This document shows, one piece after another, positions 61,376 to 64,000 of a stretch of 64,000 bases of DNA. Source of the stretch: Undibacterium parvum (GTDB lineage Bacteria; Pseudomonadota; Gammaproteobacteria; Burkholderiales; Burkholderiaceae_D); assembly GCF_003955735.1 (NCBI RefSeq), contig NZ_CP034464.1, positions 2,108,001-2,172,000 of the forward strand. Reading direction: 5' to 3'. The translations under genes were made by a program, and so were the position numbers. Each line of letters opens with the position of its first letter. Within the stretch, counting starts at the first letter, position 1. The notes beneath the pieces were generated by a model that worked only from the letters and a program-made list of their open reading frames with translations, had not been told where the DNA came from and did no database searches.

Positions 61376-62074
61376 TTAATCTTCAATTTTCAGATAGCTC
61401 AGCACCGCGCTACGATACTGGCGACTACAGGGCAGACGAGCAGCGTCTTTCATGAGCAATTGGGCATCGCCTTTTTGGGTGGGAATAAATTGTTGAATCG
61501 AACATAATTGCACCAGATAGCGCCGATGGCATCGCACAAAGCCGCTACCGAGTTTTTCTAATATGCCACTCAGAGTCTGGCGCAACATGTGCTGACCGTT
61601 GACGGTATGCAGCAAGACATAATTATCGGCCGCCTCGACCCACAGAATATCGCTCAGTTTGACGACCTGAATTCGACCTTTCTCATTGCAGAGTAAATGA
61701 TCTGCCGTTACCACTGGTTTTTGCAAGCGCTCGCGGGCTTTTTGCAGGGCGCGTAAAAAACGCGCTTCGTCATACGGCTTCATCAGATAGTCGATGGCGT
61801 TGGCATCAAAAGCCTGTAGCGCATACTGATCATAGGCGGTGACGAAAACGATCAAAGGCGCAGGTTCAGGCAGTTGCGTGGCGAGGCTGATGCCATCTAG
61901 CTCGGGCATCTGCACGTCCAAAAAAACCAGATCTGGTGGATAGGCGCGGATCGTCTGCAAAGCCTCATTGCCATCGCGCGCTTCGGCGATATGGCTGACA
62001 TCGCTTTGCTGACTAAGCAGGCGGCGTAGTTTATCGCGCGCCGGCCGTTCATCATCGACTATGAGTATTTTCAT
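61376..62074 (-). CDS. LytTR-family response regulator, second system
   Basis: A 232-residue regulator: receiver domain (residues ~1-115) with Asp53 in VFLDVQMPELDG and the switch residues in IVFVTAYDQYALQAF and YLMKPYDEARF, then a LytTR domain (~130-230; ILWVEAADNYVLLHTVNGQH, GFVRCHRRYLVQLCSIQ). It follows its kinase by seven bases. Related in layout to the pair at 43941-46016 but clearly a separate paralogue. Confidence 0.93.
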   Translation of the reverse strand: MKILIVDDERPARDKLRRLLSQQSDVSHIAEARDGNEALQTIRAYPPDLVFLDVQMPELDGISLATQLPEPAPLIVFVTAYDQYALQAFDANAIDYLMKPYDEARFLRALQKARERLQKPVVTADHLLCNEKGRIQVVKLSDILWVEAADNYVLLHTVNGQHMLRQTLSGILEKLGSGFVRCHRRYLVQLCSIQQFIPTQKGDAQLLMKDAARLPCSRQYRSAVLSYLKIED

Positions 62075-62081
62075 CGCTCCC

Positions 62082-63170
62082 TCAACATGGCAAACGCAGT
62101 GTGGTCTTTACTCCGGCAGGCATCAGCTGGCTAATTTCCAGACTGGCCTTGGTCTGATGTAAAGCCTGCAGACGTTGTCTGAGATTATCCAAGCCTATGG
62201 CCTTAGCCGTAGCTGTTTTTACTGCTTGCAGTAGGCCGGCATCATCTTCTAGCGTGATGATCAATTGCCTAGTGTTGGGCGCAGAGATTGATGGCCCCAA
62301 GTAAGCCGAAATGCGGATATGCGTAAGTTGCGAGCGCCGTTCTACCGTATGTTTAAAGCTATTTTCTAAGATGGTTTGCAGACTCATCACTGGCACCAGG
62401 CAAGACAAACAGTCGTCGGCAATATCCCAGCTGATCTCTACTCTATCGACGAAACGTAGAGACATGAGCTTGGCGTAGGACTGTAGTAAGCGCAGCTCTT
62501 GGGCTAAGGCGATTTCGGTTTGTTGATCTAATTCCAGGGTGCCGCGCAAGAGATCGGCAATTTGTGTGAGTGCCGTGTCGGCCAGTTTCAGGTCGGAATA
62601 CATGAGGGACGAGACGGTGTTGAGCGCATTAAATAAAAAATGCGGTTGCATCTGCTGTGTCAATCTATGCATCTGCGCCTGACGCAACAAGCTCTGCGAT
62701 TTTTCTGAATTTTTCTTTTCCTCCAATAAGGCCGCATAGGCTTGGATACCAAAAATCACCACATAAAATATGCCGAGAAACATCCCTAATTTACTGGTTT
62801 CATATAAAAATAATTTGCCCCAGCTTGCATGTTGATAAACCAGCCCTAAGGCGGCATACACGGCATGCCGCAGCGCAAATACGATGACAACAAACAGAGT
62901 ACAAATCAGCGGCAGCACCGCCAGTTGCGCCAGAAACCAGCGCATCGGGGTTTGCAATAGTGTTTGGTTAGTGAGTAGCCTCCTCTGCATCAGCAGCAAG
63001 AGCGTGCCGACGATGGCAGAAGAGCTCTCCCAGAAAACCGGCTCCCATATATGTTTGCCACCGCTGCGCAAATGTTCCTGAACCGCTACCGCGATCATCA
63101 GACTCCAGAATAACAACCAGCCTAGCGCCATCGCCTTGCGGATACGAGTGTGGAAAAGTTTGGCGAGCAT
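62082..63170 (-). CDS. LytS/YehU-type sensor histidine kinase, second system
   Basis: A 362-residue membrane kinase of PF06580. About four hydrophobic segments lie in residues ~12-150, with no obvious periplasmic sensor domain. The phospho-acceptor is His177 in QQMQPHFLFNALNTVSSL; the N-box is MSLQTILENSFKHTVERR and a short G-box is followed by KAIGLDNLRQRLQAL. It is the first gene of a kinase-regulator pair. The signal is unknown. Confidence 0.92.
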   Translation of the reverse strand: MLAKLFHTRIRKAMALGWLLFWSLMIAVAVQEHLRSGGKHIWEPVFWESSSAIVGTLLLLMQRRLLTNQTLLQTPMRWFLAQLAVLPLICTLFVVIVFALRHAVYAALGLVYQHASWGKLFLYETSKLGMFLGIFYVVIFGIQAYAALLEEKKNSEKSQSLLRQAQMHRLTQQMQPHFLFNALNTVSSLMYSDLKLADTALTQIADLLRGTLELDQQTEIALAQELRLLQSYAKLMSLRFVDRVEISWDIADDCLSCLVPVMSLQTILENSFKHTVERRSQLTHIRISAYLGPSISAPNTRQLIITLEDDAGLLQAVKTATAKAIGLDNLRQRLQALHQTKASLEISQLMPAGVKTTLRLPC

Positions 63171-63185
63171 AGGCTAGAACTAGAC

Positions 63186-64000
63186 TTACGATGAGGGCAA
63201 CAAACTCTGAGCGCCTAGCCAACGGCCGCTGGCGCACAGCTCACGGCTGACATCGAGTACCAATTTTTCTACTGCCAGTGCGGCATTGGTGAGTGGTAGG
63301 TTTTTGTTTGAGCAGAGCACCACAGTACGCGATAAATCGCTAGCTGAAATACTGCTGGCGCGCATTTCACCGCGTTGTATCTCGGCCAAAAATGGCGATA
63401 CCGGCAAAATCGTCGCGCCCATATCGGCCATGATGGCGGACTTTAAGATCGCTATCGAGGTAATGTCTATGACTTGCTTAATCTCTAGTCCGGCCTGCCT
63501 GACCCGACTTTCTATGCGCGGCCGCACTCCATGCGCAATACTCGGAAGTATCAAACTCGCTTGTAGCGCTTTCGCCAGAGTGATGCTTTTGCGCTGCGTG
63601 GCAAATTGCGAATCAGCGCGCGTGATGTACATCATTTCTTCTTCTACCATAGGCTTGAGATTAAAGCCCGCCAACTGACCGTCGTCAAACAGGATGGCTA
63701 AATTTAATCGGCCAGCGCGCAATTGCTCGGTAAGATTGCCAGTTAATTCTTCGGTTAGCTGAAACACGATGTCGGGATAGGTGGCGCGCACTGCCGTCAA
63801 TAAAGGCAAGGCTAGCGCGCCCGAGGCGCTTTGCGGTATCCCTAGCGCCACCGTGCCGCTGGGTTTGTCGGTCGATTGCGTGACGGCTGACTTGGCATCA
63901 TGGACTTGCTTGAGTATGGCCTGCGCATGCTGATAAAAAATCTTGCCGGCATCGGTGGCTTGCATGCCCTGCGCCGATCTGTGCATCAGGCTGGCCCCGA
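63186..64000 (-). CDS. LysR-family regulator, 3' part; cut by window end
   Basis: The frame remains open to the window end, so the DNA-binding N-terminus lies outside. What remains begins GASLMHRSAQGMQATDAGKI, the end of a LysR winged helix, followed by the full effector domain (GTVALGIPQSASGALALPLL, LRAGRLNLAILFDDGQLAGF). The pattern resembles Nac/CynR-like members. It ends 15 bases from the kinase gene on the same strand. Confidence 0.88.
   Translation of the reverse strand, partial: GASLMHRSAQGMQATDAGKIFYQHAQAILKQVHDAKSAVTQSTDKPSGTVALGIPQSASGALALPLLTAVRATYPDIVFQLTEELTGNLTEQLRAGRLNLAILFDDGQLAGFNLKPMVEEEMMYITRADSQFATQRKSITLAKALQASLILPSIAHGVRPRIESRVRQAGLEIKQVIDITSIAILKSAIMADMGATILPVSPFLAEIQRGEMRASSISASDLSRTVVLCSNKNLPLTNAALAVEKLVLDVSRELCASGRWLGAQSLLPSS

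Overview
The window is chromosomal DNA of a betaproteobacterium of the order Burkholderiales, most likely family Oxalobacteraceae and close to Undibacterium. This placement is an inference from the rRNA sequence, the Gram-negative porin of the Bordetella/Burkholderia type, the long DUF1631 protein and the fmt-def / LysM-dprA-smg-topB gene order; no search could be run. It holds about 48 protein genes (two cut by the window ends), one complete rRNA operon with two 5S genes and two tRNAs, one IS110/IS1111-type element, two near-identical IS30-type elements, and many small intergenic repeats.

Bases 1-18600 are a run of metabolic and accessory genes: the 3' part of putA; a SprA-related putative metalloprotease; a UPF0158 protein; two LysR regulators divergent from a secreted metallo-beta-lactamase-fold protein and an EamA transporter; an MFS transporter overlapping a SufR/COG2345-like regulator behind a perfect 14-bp-arm palindrome; a PuuB-like FAD oxidase; a DTW-domain tRNA modification enzyme; a chemoreceptor; an FMN reductase; a porin; YciI; and a class II glutamine amidotransferase overlapping a LysR gene. 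Bases 18607-19540 carry no gene and are built from nested inverted repeats. Next come a tight AT-rich pair of small genes of unknown function (winged-helix-like protein plus three-helix membrane protein) and metH with an intrinsic-terminator-like hairpin in its leader.

Bases 24000-37400 are mostly housekeeping: terC, a BI-1 family protein, nhaR, fmt and def on one side; LysM protein, dprA, smg, topB and a DUF1631 protein on the other. The rRNA operon (about 37600-43830) reads promoter, boxA, 16S, tRNA-Ala(TGC), tRNA-Ile(GAT), boxA, 23S, 5S, terminator, 5S, terminator.

Bases 43900-54530 are signalling genes: a LytS-type kinase with its LytTR regulator, an overlapping pair of c-di-GMP enzymes (PAS-GGDEF-EAL and HD-GYP), an S46 dipeptidyl-peptidase, and a secreted YxFxxD-repeat protein with an ECF sigma factor and probable anti-sigma factor. 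Bases 54550-60030 are a mobile-element cluster: a small inverted-repeat element, an IS1111-type element with a long noncoding right end, and two directly repeated IS30 copies enclosing an MFS gene. The end holds an acyltransferase-3 membrane protein, a second LytTR/LytS-type pair and the 3' part of a LysR gene.

The best candidates for undescribed biology are the two-gene winged-helix/membrane cassette (19541-20126), the repeat families (REP-like family, a 120-bp element with a satellite hairpin found twice in inverted orientation, and the roughly 760-bp imperfect palindrome at 18630-19390), the possible bridge-RNA region of the IS1111-type element, and the SufR-like regulator paired with an MFS exporter.
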